Origin: Acetobacteroides hydrogenigenes
GTDB taxonomy: Bacteria > Bacteroidota > Bacteroidia > Bacteroidales > ZOR0009
DNA length: 64,000 nucleotides
Assembly: GCF_004340205.1 (NCBI RefSeq)
Contig: NZ_SLWB01000013.1
Location: 1-64,000, forward strand
Reading direction: 5' to 3'
Of this stretch, positions 8,249 to 16,503 are shown piece after piece. Numbering within the stretch: the stretch's first letter is position 1; every line of letters begins with the position of its first letter. Under the pieces are notes generated by a model that saw only the letters and a list, made by a program, of their open reading frames with translations, was not told the DNA's origin and ran no database searches. Both the position numbers and the translations under genes were made by a program.

Positions 8249-8626
8249 ATGGAAGCAGATCAAATAAAAGGAGCATGCCTTTGCGGTATCGGCGAATACA
8301 TCGTTATCACCTGTTCCGGGGCATGCGATTTGGGATTAATTGCCGATACGGTAGCCCGTAAGCTACGCGATAACAAGGTTCGCAAAATGAACTGTCTTGC
8401 AGCCGTAGGAGCCGATGTAAAGCCAACTATCGAAGCGTTTAAGGCAGCAAACCTGCTTCTGTTGGATGGATGTCCAGTTGACTGCGGCAAAAAGATATTG
8501 GAGAAAGCGGGTATCAGCAGCTTTAAGTACGTCCGCCTAACCGATTTAGGCTACGAAAAGGGTAAAACACCTGTAACCGAAGAGGTAATAAACGCCGTTT
8601 ACGAGAAGGTAGAAACCATCTACTAG
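8249..8626 (+). CDS. Putative zinc-binding DGC-domain protein
   Basis: A 125-aa cytosolic protein rich in conserved Cys: C10, C12, C22, C26, C49, and the family motif DGCPVDC at residues 73-79. Proteins with this DGC domain are predicted to bind zinc or another thiophilic metal; their biochemical role is not established. It lies 6 nt after arsP and closes the operon, which ends at the terminator at 8767. Context suggests metalloid binding or delivery to the permease (inference). Confidence 0.75.
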   Translation: MEADQIKGACLCGIGEYIVITCSGACDLGLIADTVARKLRDNKVRKMNCLAAVGADVKPTIEAFKAANLLLLDGCPVDCGKKILEKAGISSFKYVRLTDLGYEKGKTPVTEEVINAVYEKVETIY

Positions 8627-8766
8627 ACTCATCAAGCCGTAAATGAAATCGATGCACCTAATTTGCTACCTGAAAGTTTGAAGCAACCGGGTTTTATTGA
8701 AATGGTCAAAAATACGCAGCAGACTTTGCCCCCCCATCGAAAAGCAAACCAACAGAACTATACACC

Positions 8767-8803
8767 AGCGCAGCCACCACCACGGCTGCGCTTTGTTTTT
8801 TTG
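8767..8803 (+). terminator. Rho-independent terminator of the ars-like operon
   Basis: A 9-bp perfect stem AGCGCAGCC/GGCTGCGCT with an 8-nt loop is followed by a T tract. The right arm, T tract and about 20 bp beyond recur reversed at 44166-44207 after another gene, so this terminator is part of a dispersed cassette. Confidence 0.8.
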
Positions 8804-8909
8804 CTACTTTGGGTTGCAGTTGGTTGGAGACGCTATATGGCAAAAGCCTTGCGCGTTTAGTAGATTACAGCGAGGAAAGAGCAACAGGGTACGTTCCAAA
8901 AAGCCTGTC

Positions 8910-8932
8910 ATCCCGGGCGGTAGTTCCGGGAT
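8910..8932. repeat. Short GC-rich inverted repeat ATCCCGG/CCGGGAT
   Basis: Seven-base arms with a 9-nt loop sit inside a phrase starting GTCATCCCGG and ending GGGATCTCCTGAG. The style matches small intergenic palindromes scattered in many bacterial chromosomes. No T tract follows, so it is not a standard terminator. Confidence 0.45.
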
Positions 8933-8970
8933 CTCCTGAGGAATAGAAGTAATACTATTCTTGAGCTGTT

Positions 8971-9424
8971 AAGTCAACTTTTTTGCCTGCGCCTAACGGA
9001 TTCGGCCTTCCAAGTCAACTTTTTTGTGCAGCGCTGAACGGATTAAAGTCGTCAAGTCGACTTTTTCGGTGCAAAACATTTTTTTCAGACCTCCAACTCA
9101 ACTTATTTGCCACAAAATTTTTTTTTCAGCCTTCCAAGTTGACTTTTTTGGTCCAAAAATTATTTTTCGAGTCCCCAAGTCGACTTTTTTTGCTCAAAAT
9201 ATTTTTTTCAGGCTTCCAACTCGACTTTTTGGGCGTAAAATAAATTTTTCAGGCTACCAAGTCGACTTTTTGGGCGTAAAATAAATTTTTCAGGCTACCA
9301 AGTCGACTTTTTTGTGCTTTACAAAGTTGCACGGAGTTTCCAAGTCAACATTTTTTGTCTTCGCAGAACGGATTCATATCGTCAAGTCGACTTTTTTCGG
9401 CAATCGCCAAGCCAATCATAGCGG
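8971..9424. repeat. Tandem repeat, 11 degenerate units of 41-42 bp
   Basis: The anchor AAGTCGACTTTTT or AAGTCAACTTTTTT recurs at 8971, 9012, 9054, 9095, 9136, 9177, 9218, 9259, 9300, 9342 and 9384, so spacing is 41 or 42 bp throughout. Central units share a T-rich tail (ATTTTTTTCAGGC) and outer ones share GAACGGATT, giving two sub-families. Two adjacent units (from 9218 and 9259) share a nearly identical tail. The anchor contains the palindrome GTCGAC. Frames stay open here by composition, not as genes. Confidence 0.9.
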
Positions 9425-9823
9425 GAACGATGCTCTTAGCGTAGAAGTCATGTATCGAAGGGTTAGGTTACCGCAAAATTGCGTGGAGGTAATACGTATC
9501 AGGCGCCATGCTAATGTATCTCTCCTACTCCATCAACCAAACTTGGTGCTACTTATCGCAGACGCAATTCAATTTAATACGCAAATCCGCTTTCTTTAAA
9601 GGTAAAGGAGTTGGCTAAAAGAAAGTCGCCGAAGTGGCTGGTTTCGATTTTTGGAGTTAATCCAAATCAACAAGTCAGCTGTTTAATATCAAATCGCACG
9701 CTGGTTACTATCTACCTAAAACGCTTCATTAAGACGCTTATAAGGAATAGTTTTGTGATGTGATTTTTTGTAGGCTAACGAACAAAATTTCTGGTGTATG
9801 GTGCTAGTAAATATCGGCCATAT

Positions 9824-9842
9824 ATCCTATTAAAATTAGGAT
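9824..9842. promoter_or_regulatory. Small inverted repeat ATCCTA-N7-TAGGAT
   Basis: Six-base perfect arms lie about 100 bp before the CoA-disulfide reductase start and close to a larger inverted repeat. It may be a regulatory site; the evidence is the symmetry and position only. Confidence 0.3.
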
Positions 9843-9855
9843 TTAGGCTAACCAT

Positions 9856-9888
9856 ATTGTTAGAATGGTAACGAACGATTCTAACAAT
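9856..9888. promoter_or_regulatory. Large inverted repeat ATTGTTAGAAT-N11-ATTCTAACAAT
   Basis: Perfect 11-bp arms with centres 22 bp apart (two helical turns) lie 52 bp upstream of the CoA-disulfide reductase gene. No T tract follows, so an operator for a dimeric regulator, or a 5' UTR hairpin, is more likely than a terminator. No TAnnTTTG box is evident between it and the gene. Confidence 0.5.
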
Positions 9889-9940
9889 CGAAATAGATTA
9901 AGCCCATAGCCACTTTAAAGCAGAAAATAAGAACATCAAT

Positions 9941-11944
9941 ATGAAAGAGGAAAAAGTAGTGATTATTGGAGGAGTTGCTTCGGGAGCTACAGCAGCAGCA
10001 AAGGTGCGCCGTATTTCGCCAAATGCTAAAATTGTAATGCTGGAGGCAGGACCTGATATCTCGTTTGCCAATTGCGGATTGCCCTACTACATCAGCGGAG
10101 ACATCAAAAGCCGTTCGAAGCTAATTCTCCAAAGCCCTGAGAGTTTTAACGAGCAGTATAATGTAGAGGTGCATACGCATACGCTTGTTGCTACCATCGA
10201 CAAGGAGGCTCATGTTGTTAAAACTGTTGATAGCCGTAGCGGAGAGCAAAGAACTTTTGAGTATACCAAGCTCATTTTAGCACAAGGTGGTCGACCAATT
10301 AAGCCAGAACTACCGGGTGCCGATCAGGACCATGTTTTTACCTTATGGACGCTCGAGGATATGGACAAAATTTCCAACTTCCTTGAAGATCATAAGCCCC
10401 AAACAGCCGTTGTAGTTGGAGGTGGATTCATTGGACTTGAAATGGTGGAGGCCCTAGTTAAACGTGGTTTAACCGTAAATGTGGTAGAGATGATGCCGCA
10501 TGTAATGGCAATAATGGAGGCCGAAACGGCAGGCTTTATCGAAAACGAAATGCTGTCGTACGGTGTTGGCATTAATACGGGTGCTAGCGTAGTTGAGATT
10601 GGATCCAAAACGGTAGGACTCGACAATGGCAAGGTGCTTAATGCCGATATGGTTATTCTTTCAATAGGAGTTCGTCCTACACTTCAGCTTGCTAAGGATG
10701 CAGGACTTAAAGTTGGAGAAGCAGGTGGTTTGCTAGTAAACGAACAGCTGCAAACTTCCGATCCAGACATTTATGCTGCAGGCGACATGGTGGAGATTGA
10801 GCATCGCGTTTTGGGTAAAAAAGTACGCATACCTTTAGCCGGACCAGCAAATCGCCAAGGACGAATTGCAGCCGAAAATGCACTGGGGGGAGCTCATTCC
10901 TACAAAGGCTCAATTGGAACATCGGTGGTGCGTGTTTTCGAAGCTGTTGCCGGAACAACAGGCTTGTCGTTAAAGCAGGCCCGTGCCGCAGGTATCGATG
11001 CAGATGCTGTTGTAGTGCACAAGGAGCACCATACATCGTACTATCCAGGTTCCGAAACGGTATCTACCATGCTGGTATACGATAGAAAATCGGGGGTTGT
11101 ACTAGGAGGACAAGCAGCCGGTTATAAGGGTGCCGATAAACGTTTGGATGTTATTGCTACTGCCACTGCCGCTAAGCTTACCGTAAGCGATTTAGCTGAT
11201 ATCGATTTTGCCTATTCGCCTCCAATTGGTACGGCAAACGACGCTATTAATATGGCGGCCTATACGGCAGAGAATAGGATGTCGGGTTTTAGCCCATCGG
11301 TAACAGCATCGGAGTTAGATGAATACTTTGCAGGAAAGAATCCTGTTATTATAGATGTACGCGACTTCTTTGCCTTTGAGAAAAGCCATGTTGAAGGTGC
11401 GCTAAACATACCTCTAGAGATTCTTCCTCAGCAGCTCGCATCTATTCCTGCCAATCGCCCTATTGCCGTATACGACGAGACCGGCAAAAAAGGTCATCAA
11501 GCGCTACGAACGCTAGTGGGAGCAGGATTTAGGAATGTAACCAACCTGTCGGGAGGGCACACCTCGCTTCAACGCCATGCAAGGGCTATTGGGTTTAAGA
11601 CCATCAAAGTAGGACTTCTACCTATTCAACCGAAATCGGTAGAGGAGGAAGCGGAAGCGGTTGAGAAAAAGGTAGAGGTGAAGGCTATCGACTCCAATAC
11701 TCCCATTGTAGTTGATGTTCGTACGCCACAAGAATTCGCACACGGAGCCTACCCTAAGGCGATTAACATTCCTCTGGATGAGTTGCAAATGCGAGTTGAC
11801 GAGCTGGGAAACCCTTCAAGATCTATTACGCTTTACTGCGCATCTGGTGCACGTTCGGCCTACGGACAGCGAATTCTACAGCAGCTAGGCTTCACCAATG
11901 TAAGTAACGGAGGTGGAATTATGCAGATGATGCTTCGAAGGTAA
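9941..11944 (+). CDS. CoA-disulfide reductase-type FAD/NAD(P) oxidoreductase with two C-terminal rhodanese domains
   Basis: A 667-aa protein. Residues 1 to about 440 are a pyridine nucleotide-disulfide reductase of the CoADR/NADH-oxidase group: FAD motif GGVASG at 10-15, the single active Cys in SFANCGLPYYISG (Cys45), and a second nucleotide motif GGGFIGLEM. A rhodanese domain follows (about 455-545), whose usual catalytic-Cys loop reads YDETGKKG, so it lacks the Cys. A linker of acidic and basic residues (about 560-580) leads to a second rhodanese (about 585-667) with an intact loop YCASGARS (Cys633). CoADR-rhodanese enzymes normally have one rhodanese and act on CoA or glutathione persulfides and polysulfide. 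Here one domain is degenerate and one looks active. Confidence 0.9.
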   Translation: MKEEKVVIIGGVASGATAAAKVRRISPNAKIVMLEAGPDISFANCGLPYYISGDIKSRSKLILQSPESFNEQYNVEVHTHTLVATIDKEAHVVKTVDSRSGEQRTFEYTKLILAQGGRPIKPELPGADQDHVFTLWTLEDMDKISNFLEDHKPQTAVVVGGGFIGLEMVEALVKRGLTVNVVEMMPHVMAIMEAETAGFIENEMLSYGVGINTGASVVEIGSKTVGLDNGKVLNADMVILSIGVRPTLQLAKDAGLKVGEAGGLLVNEQLQTSDPDIYAAGDMVEIEHRVLGKKVRIPLAGPANRQGRIAAENALGGAHSYKGSIGTSVVRVFEAVAGTTGLSLKQARAAGIDADAVVVHKEHHTSYYPGSETVSTMLVYDRKSGVVLGGQAAGYKGADKRLDVIATATAAKLTVSDLADIDFAYSPPIGTANDAINMAAYTAENRMSGFSPSVTASELDEYFAGKNPVIIDVRDFFAFEKSHVEGALNIPLEILPQQLASIPANRPIAVYDETGKKGHQALRTLVGAGFRNVTNLSGGHTSLQRHARAIGFKTIKVGLLPIQPKSVEEEAEAVEKKVEVKAIDSNTPIVVDVRTPQEFAHGAYPKAINIPLDELQMRVDELGNPSRSITLYCASGARSAYGQRILQQLGFTNVSNGGGIMQMMLRR

Positions 11945-11985
11945 GCGTGGAGCCGTCATAAAGCAACCTATAACGGATATCTTAA

Positions 11986-12020
11986 TAAGGCTGGAGTTTA
12001 TTGCTTCCAGCCTTACTTTT
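11986..12020 (+). terminator. Terminator between convergent genes
   Basis: TAAGGCTGGA pairs with TCCAGCCTTA around a loop of about 10 nt, followed by CTTTT. It ends the CoA-disulfide reductase transcript; the weak A-rich side gives little support for use on the other strand. Confidence 0.6.
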
Positions 12021-12037
12021 GGGGAATAGATCAGGAC

Positions 12038-13198
12038 TTAGATTTGTACATCGTACCAGCCATCGTCAGCGCTGTTGTTCTGCTGCCTTTCGTTATAGGC
12101 AGCAACAAACTCCATGATGGAGTGCTTGGCATCCGGTCGTCTAAATGCCGATGTGGCAGCCATAAGCCAACTGTTGTAGTCCTTCAGCTCCCGCTTGTCC
12201 CTTAATATGCGACTTTGGGCAATGTTTAGGGGCATACTCGAGTAAACTGCAACAGCGCCATACTTGGGCGAATGCAGCAGCTCCACCTTCTCCTTCTCAA
12301 GATCTTCAGCCTGCTGCTTTAGAACATCGAGGTACACCTGCAGCTTTTCGTCGGTAAACTGCTGAAGATTTTCAGTGGTTTTATAGATCCACTCTATCTC
12401 TAGTGCAAGGAGCGTTTGCAGATCTTGCTGCTCATAAGCCGCAATTACCCTTTTCATCACCTCCTCTTTCTCTATTCTTGCTACATCATCCATCTCGCCA
12501 TCGGGGTGCACAACCTTAGCAAGTGAAATATAGATGGTGCGAATGCTGCGCTGCTTCAGCTCTTCTTCCGCCTTTTTAGCCATCTCTTTCTGGCGCTGCC
12601 TCTTACTTCTCTGATGGCACTCCTGCCAGAAATGCTGCCTTTCCTGCTCTATTTGAACTTTCATGCGCTGCTTAAACTGGGCAAACCCTTCGGTGGAATC
12701 CTCGATATCCTCCACATCGATATATACGTCGTAGCGGTCACGCATCATATCGGCAAACATCTCCTTAGCCCTATGCAGCTGCTGGTTAAACTTAGCACGG
12801 CAGCTATTTTCTGCCCATCTATCGTAGAATTCCTCAAGTTCGGCATTAATATCGATATCGCCGAAGGCCTCCTCGCAAAGCGAGACAATAGCCTCACCGA
12901 TGGCGTTGTAGTGCCTGCTCGAAAAGCTGATTCGCTCAGTAGCACGGGCTAGCACTTTTGCCAGCTTTATGCGCGATTCAGCAATTCGGGGGTATTGAGG
13001 CGCAATCTTATCCCCATACAACTCCATAAGGATGTCAAGTTTCGACGAATCCTCCCTAATATCCTGCTTTAGCGATTCTATACGCTGGGTGAGCCGATTG
13101 AAAGCCTGCTGCTTTTTTGATAGCACCTTTTGCTCCTTTGGTACAATCTGCAGTTCATATTTGGAACGGATCTTGTCTTTGCAGTATTTTGATGGCAT
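12038..13198 (-). CDS. Coiled-coil protein with a C-terminal J-domain-like HPD segment
   Basis: A 386-aa soluble protein rich in Glu, Lys, Gln and Arg, with long helical and coiled-coil stretches. Near residues 220-275 is TIYISLAKVVHPDGEMDDVARIEKEEVMKRVIAAYE in sequence order (HPD at 231-233), i.e. helix II, HPD loop and helix III of a J domain. That predicts recruitment of DnaK. The usual DnaJ G/F and zinc regions are absent, so it would be a specialised co-chaperone of unknown client. It is monocistronic, with a -7 box TAGTTTTG at 13266-13273 on the minus strand. Confidence 0.6.
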   Translation of the reverse strand: MPSKYCKDKIRSKYELQIVPKEQKVLSKKQQAFNRLTQRIESLKQDIREDSSKLDILMELYGDKIAPQYPRIAESRIKLAKVLARATERISFSSRHYNAIGEAIVSLCEEAFGDIDINAELEEFYDRWAENSCRAKFNQQLHRAKEMFADMMRDRYDVYIDVEDIEDSTEGFAQFKQRMKVQIEQERQHFWQECHQRSKRQRQKEMAKKAEEELKQRSIRTIYISLAKVVHPDGEMDDVARIEKEEVMKRVIAAYEQQDLQTLLALEIEWIYKTTENLQQFTDEKLQVYLDVLKQQAEDLEKEKVELLHSPKYGAVAVYSSMPLNIAQSRILRDKRELKDYNSWLMAATSAFRRPDAKHSIMEFVAAYNERQQNNSADDGWYDVQI

Positions 13199-13265
13199 TG
13201 AATGAATTCTATAGTAATTGGGGACAAGCGCTTTATTGATTGATACCCCTCGTAAAAGCGGGTGA

Positions 13266-13273
13266 CAAAACTA
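13266..13273 (-). promoter_or_regulatory. -7 box TAGTTTTG for the J-domain-like gene
   Basis: Matches TAnnTTTG on the minus strand about 70 bp before the gene, with a TTTG 22 bp further upstream (13296-13299). Confidence 0.4.
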
Positions 13274-13305
13274 GCAATTTTCGTGATGCGATTTACAAAC
13301 AGTCT

Positions 13306-13383
13306 ATTTCAACACAGAGATACAAAGGCACAGAGGTTCACAAAGCATTTCTTTAACTTCTTTGACTTCCTCTAACTTTTGAA
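13306..13383 (-). repeat. Dispersed two-module intergenic element, reversed copy
   Basis: Read on the minus strand it holds an AGTTAGAGGAAGTCAAAG-type module followed by a CTCTGTG-type module ending GTGTTGAAA. The same two modules in the same order occur at 1387-1483, and the second alone at 81-118. The rest of the cinA upstream region shows no clear promoter. Confidence 0.6.
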
Positions 13384-13484
13384 ATAGCTACATTTATTTC
13401 TTTATTCCGTTAAATTCACCTAAAGCAAAGCCTATAAAGGGAACTATTCGGTAAGTTTAACCATCATTTTAAAGTAAGTATCCG

Positions 13485-14729
13485 ATGAAGGTAGAAGTAA
13501 TAACCATAGGAGACGAACTGCTAATTGGGCAGGTTGTTGATACTAACTCGGCATGGATTGGCTCTAAGCTAAACGAAAACGGAATCCATCTATCAAAGAT
13601 AACCTCAATTGGCGATAGTAAGGAGCAAATATATAAGGCATTAGACGATGCCTTTGCAAGTGCAGATGCAATACTTATGACGGGCGGATTAGGCCCTACC
13701 AAAGACGATATCACCAAGAAAACTTTAGCAGAATATTTCCAGTGCGGCTTTAAAACCGATCAGCAGACGCTAGATCGAGTAAAAGAGCTGCTTCAACGAA
13801 GAGGAATATCCGTTACCGATATCAACTACATGCAAGCCGAAGTTCCCGAAGTTTGCGAGGTTATACAGAACTACAACGGAACAGCCCCCTGTATGGTCTT
13901 TAGAAAGGAGAGGAAACTACTCGTATCAATGCCCGGTGTACCTTTCGAAATGAAGGGGCTTATGGAAGATGCCGTTCTTAACCTACTAATAAAGGAAAGT
14001 GGCACGCAAGCCATTGTTCATAAAACAATTATGACTACAGGTGTTCCTGAGTCGGTTTTGGCTAAACGAATAGAAGAGTGGGAGATAGGTCTGCCGCAAT
14101 ATATGAAGTTAGCTTACCTTCCTAGCCTTTATGGTGTTCGGTTACGTATTACTGCAAGTGAAAATCGCAAAAAAGACCTAACTGATGCCGTTGAAGAACA
14201 GGTTAATAAGCTTAAACCTATTCTTAAGGAAGACATTTTTAGCTACCAGGATGAAACACTTGAAGAAGTTGTTGGACGTATGCTGAAAAGTAGAAATTTA
14301 ACTGTAGCAACCGCCGAATCATGCACAGGAGGAACCGTAGCATCGACCATAGTTTCTGTACCCGGCGCATCTCTCTACTTTAAAGGTGGAGTAGTCGCCT
14401 ACGATGATGAGGTAAAAAAAGACCTGCTAAAGGTTAATCCCTGCACACTTTTTACCGATGGAGCCGTAAGCAAAGCGGTTATAGAACAGATGGCCGAAGG
14501 TGCAAGAGCGCTTCTTAAAACCGATTTTGCCATTGCAACATCGGGCATCGCCGGTCCCGATGGAGGAACAGAATCAAAGCCAGTTGGCACAACTTGGATT
14601 GCCGTAGCAACACCAAGAAGCACGATATCTGAAGTTTACAACTTTGGAGACAACCGTGAAAGAACAATGATTCGGGCTACCACAGCGGCCTTGAACATGC
14701 TAAGAATTCAGATTTTAAGGGCCGACTAA
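13485..14729 (+). CDS. cinA: CinA family protein, competence/damage-inducible protein A with nicotinamide-nucleotide amidase domain
   Basis: A 414-aa protein with the N-terminal MoCF/COG1058 domain (GDELLIGQVVDTNS at 8-21, MTGGLGPTKDD near 65-75) and a C-terminal nicotinamide mononucleotide deamidase domain (VATAESCTGG near 275-284, SGIAGPDGG near 357-365). The family salvages NMN and hydrolyses ADP-ribose; a competence role is historical. It precedes the ribosomal protein genes but is separated by about 97 nt that likely hold their promoter. Confidence 0.92.
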   Translation: MKVEVITIGDELLIGQVVDTNSAWIGSKLNENGIHLSKITSIGDSKEQIYKALDDAFASADAILMTGGLGPTKDDITKKTLAEYFQCGFKTDQQTLDRVKELLQRRGISVTDINYMQAEVPEVCEVIQNYNGTAPCMVFRKERKLLVSMPGVPFEMKGLMEDAVLNLLIKESGTQAIVHKTIMTTGVPESVLAKRIEEWEIGLPQYMKLAYLPSLYGVRLRITASENRKKDLTDAVEEQVNKLKPILKEDIFSYQDETLEEVVGRMLKSRNLTVATAESCTGGTVASTIVSVPGASLYFKGGVVAYDDEVKKDLLKVNPCTLFTDGAVSKAVIEQMAEGARALLKTDFAIATSGIAGPDGGTESKPVGTTWIAVATPRSTISEVYNFGDNRERTMIRATTAALNMLRIQILRAD

Positions 14730-14826
14730 AAACTCAAAAAAAGATGGCTAAAAGTTTGAATAATTGAAATAAAATCGCGTAATTTGCACCCTGTTTGAAG
14801 AGAAAGAAAAGAAAAACGGTATAACA

Positions 14827-15069
14827 ATGTCAAAAGTTTGTCAAATCACCGGAAGAAAAGTTCAAGTTGGTAACAATGTTTCTCACTCTAAGAGAAGAAC
14901 TAAAAGAACTTTCGAACCTAATTTGAAGACCAAAAGATTCTTCCTAGTTGAAGAAAACAGATGGGTAACCTTGAAGGTTTCTGCTCAAGGTATTCGCACT
15001 ATTAACAAGAATGGCCTTAAGAACGCTTTGGATAAAGCTCAGGCTGCAGGTTTAATCGGCATTTATTAA
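14827..15069 (+). CDS. rpmB: 50S ribosomal protein L28
   Basis: An 80-aa basic protein with the L28 signature SKVCQITGRKVQVGNNVSHS and NLKTKRF. It leads a compact string rpmB, rpmG, DUF4295, ftsY typical of Bacteroidota. A TAATTTGC element about 50 bp upstream (14779-14786) is a near match to the -7 box. Confidence 0.96.
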   Translation: MSKVCQITGRKVQVGNNVSHSKRRTKRTFEPNLKTKRFFLVEENRWVTLKVSAQGIRTINKNGLKNALDKAQAAGLIGIY

Positions 15070-15085
15070 TTAGGAGATTCAAGAA

Positions 15086-15268
15086 ATGGCTAAAAAAGGT
15101 AATCGAGTTCAAGTAATTCTTGAGTGCACCGAGCATAAGGAAAGTGGTATGCCAGGAACTTCTCGCTACGTGACTACAAAGAACAAAAAAAACACACCAG
15201 CACGTATCGAAAGAAGAAAGTACAACCCAATTTTGAAAAGAGTAACTCTCCACAGAGAAATTAAATAG
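15086..15268 (+). CDS. rpmG: 50S ribosomal protein L33
   Basis: A 60-aa basic protein ([18 protein letters not shown], then RIERRKYNP) starting 16 nt after rpmB. A single Cys14 remains and no second CxxC pair is seen, so it is the zinc-free type that does not depend on zinc supply. Confidence 0.95.
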   Translation: MAKKGNRVQVILECTEHKESGMPGTSRYVTTKNKKNTPARIERRKYNPILKRVTLHREIK

Positions 15269-15278
15269 TTTTTGAACC

Positions 15279-15437
15279 ATGGCAAAGAAAGTAGTTGCAA
15301 CTCTGAAAAAAGAAGGAGGCGGTAAGGAACTTACCAAGTGTATCAAGATGGTTAAGTCTGAGAAGACAGGAGCCTATACTTTTAAGGAAGAAATGGTTCC
15401 AACCGGAGACGTTAAGGAATTCTTTACAAAAAAGTAA
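15279..15437 (+). CDS. DUF4295 small protein
   Basis: A 52-aa Lys-rich protein (MAKKVVATLKKEGGGKEL..., ending KEFFTKK) with an ATG 10 nt after the rpmG stop. It matches the short DUF4295 family that follows rpmG in Bacteroidota, probably a lineage-specific ribosome-associated protein; the function is not established. It is too short for usual ORF cut-offs and easily missed. A terminator follows. Confidence 0.85.
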   Translation: MAKKVVATLKKEGGGKELTKCIKMVKSEKTGAYTFKEEMVPTGDVKEFFTKK

Positions 15438-15461
15438 TTTCGATAATATTTCACTGTTTAG

Positions 15462-15494
15462 AAAAAGCTTCTTGAATAAAGAAGCTTTTTTTAT
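15462..15494 (+). terminator. Terminator after the rpmB-rpmG-DUF4295 string
   Basis: AAAGCTTCTT pairs with AAGAAGCTTT around GAATAA, followed by a T tract. It lies between DUF4295 and ftsY. The overlapping TATATTTG (15493-15500) could be the -7 box of ftsY. Confidence 0.8.
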
Positions 15495-15522
15495 ATTTGG
15501 CTTCGTTTTAAAACCTTCAATA

Positions 15523-16476
15523 ATGGGATTATTTGACTTCTTCTCGAAAGGGAAAAAAGAACAGCTAGACAAGGGCCTCGAAAAAACTAAAGAAAGTGTT
15601 CTATCCAAGCTCTCGCGCGCTATTGCTGGTAAATCACGAGTAGATGATGATGTTCTAGACAACCTAGAAGAAGCGCTAATAATGTCGGATGTGGGAGTAG
15701 AAACGACGGTTAAAATTATAGAACGCATACAAGATCGTGTTGCTCGCAACAAGTACATGGGAACCGAAGAGTTAAATGCTATCCTAAAAGATGAAATTGT
15801 TAATCTTTTGGAAGAGAATAACTCTGTATATAACAATAAGGTAACCTACGGCGACGAAAAAAAGCCTTACGTCATTATGGTTGTTGGCGTTAATGGCGTA
15901 GGCAAAACTACAACCATTGGTAAGCTTGCTGCTCAACTAACCAACAACGGCAAGAAGGTCTACCTAGGAGCAGCCGACACATTCCGTGCCGCTGCAATCG
16001 AACAACTTACAGTTTGGGCAGAACGCTCCAAGTCAACAATCATCAAGCAGCAAATGGGCTCCGACCCTGCATCTGTTGCATTCGATACGCTTTCGTCCGC
16101 AAAAAAGAATGATGCCGATGTGGTTATCATCGATACCGCAGGGCGTCTTCATAATAAGATAAACCTGATGAACGAGCTTTCGAAGATCAAGAACGTAATG
16201 CAAAAGGTTATTCCTGATGCACCCCACGAAGTTCTTTTGGTTCTCGATGGTTCAACAGGTCAGAATGCCTTCGAACAGGCAAAGCAGTTTACCAAAGCAA
16301 CTGATGTTACCGCATTGGCGCTTACTAAGTTAGATGGCACAGCAAAGGGGGGCGTTGTTCTTGGCATCTCCGATCAGTTTAAAATCCCCGTAAAGTTTAT
16401 TGGTGTTGGCGAAGGTATCGATGATTTGCAGCTTTTCGATCGAAAAACATTCGTTGAATCTTTGTTCAATATTTAG
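15523..16476 (+). CDS. ftsY: Signal recognition particle receptor FtsY
   Basis: A 317-aa SRP GTPase that docks the ribosome-SRP complex at the membrane. It has a short N-terminal NG-type helix region without the long acidic A domain of E. coli. G motifs: VGVNGVGKTTTIGKLA, DTAGRLHN and TKLDGTAKGG. The ATG at 15523 (MGLFDFFSKGKK) is chosen because the upstream in-frame extension to 15472 runs through the terminator hairpin. rimO follows after 27 nt. Confidence 0.95.
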   Translation: MGLFDFFSKGKKEQLDKGLEKTKESVLSKLSRAIAGKSRVDDDVLDNLEEALIMSDVGVETTVKIIERIQDRVARNKYMGTEELNAILKDEIVNLLEENNSVYNNKVTYGDEKKPYVIMVVGVNGVGKTTTIGKLAAQLTNNGKKVYLGAADTFRAAAIEQLTVWAERSKSTIIKQQMGSDPASVAFDTLSSAKKNDADVVIIDTAGRLHNKINLMNELSKIKNVMQKVIPDAPHEVLLVLDGSTGQNAFEQAKQFTKATDVTALALTKLDGTAKGGVVLGISDQFKIPVKFIGVGEGIDDLQLFDRKTFVESLFNI

Positions 16477-16503
16477 CCTATATCGCTACCCCATATTTTG
16501 TAA

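Larger units (their letters stand above)
8627..9940. other. 1.3-kb region without a convincing gene
   Basis: Apart from the terminator at 8767, an inverted repeat ATCCCGG/CCGGGAT (8910-8932), the 41-42 bp repeat array (8971-9424) and two inverted repeats at 9824-9888, nothing recognisable is present. Short open frames here run through repeats in more than one frame and lack family features, so I do not call them genes. Confidence 0.7.

Noticed and set aside
8983-9284. Open frames through the 41-42 bp array
   Set aside because: Phe/Lys/Leu-rich artefacts of T-rich repeats; two frames overlap and neither has a start context.
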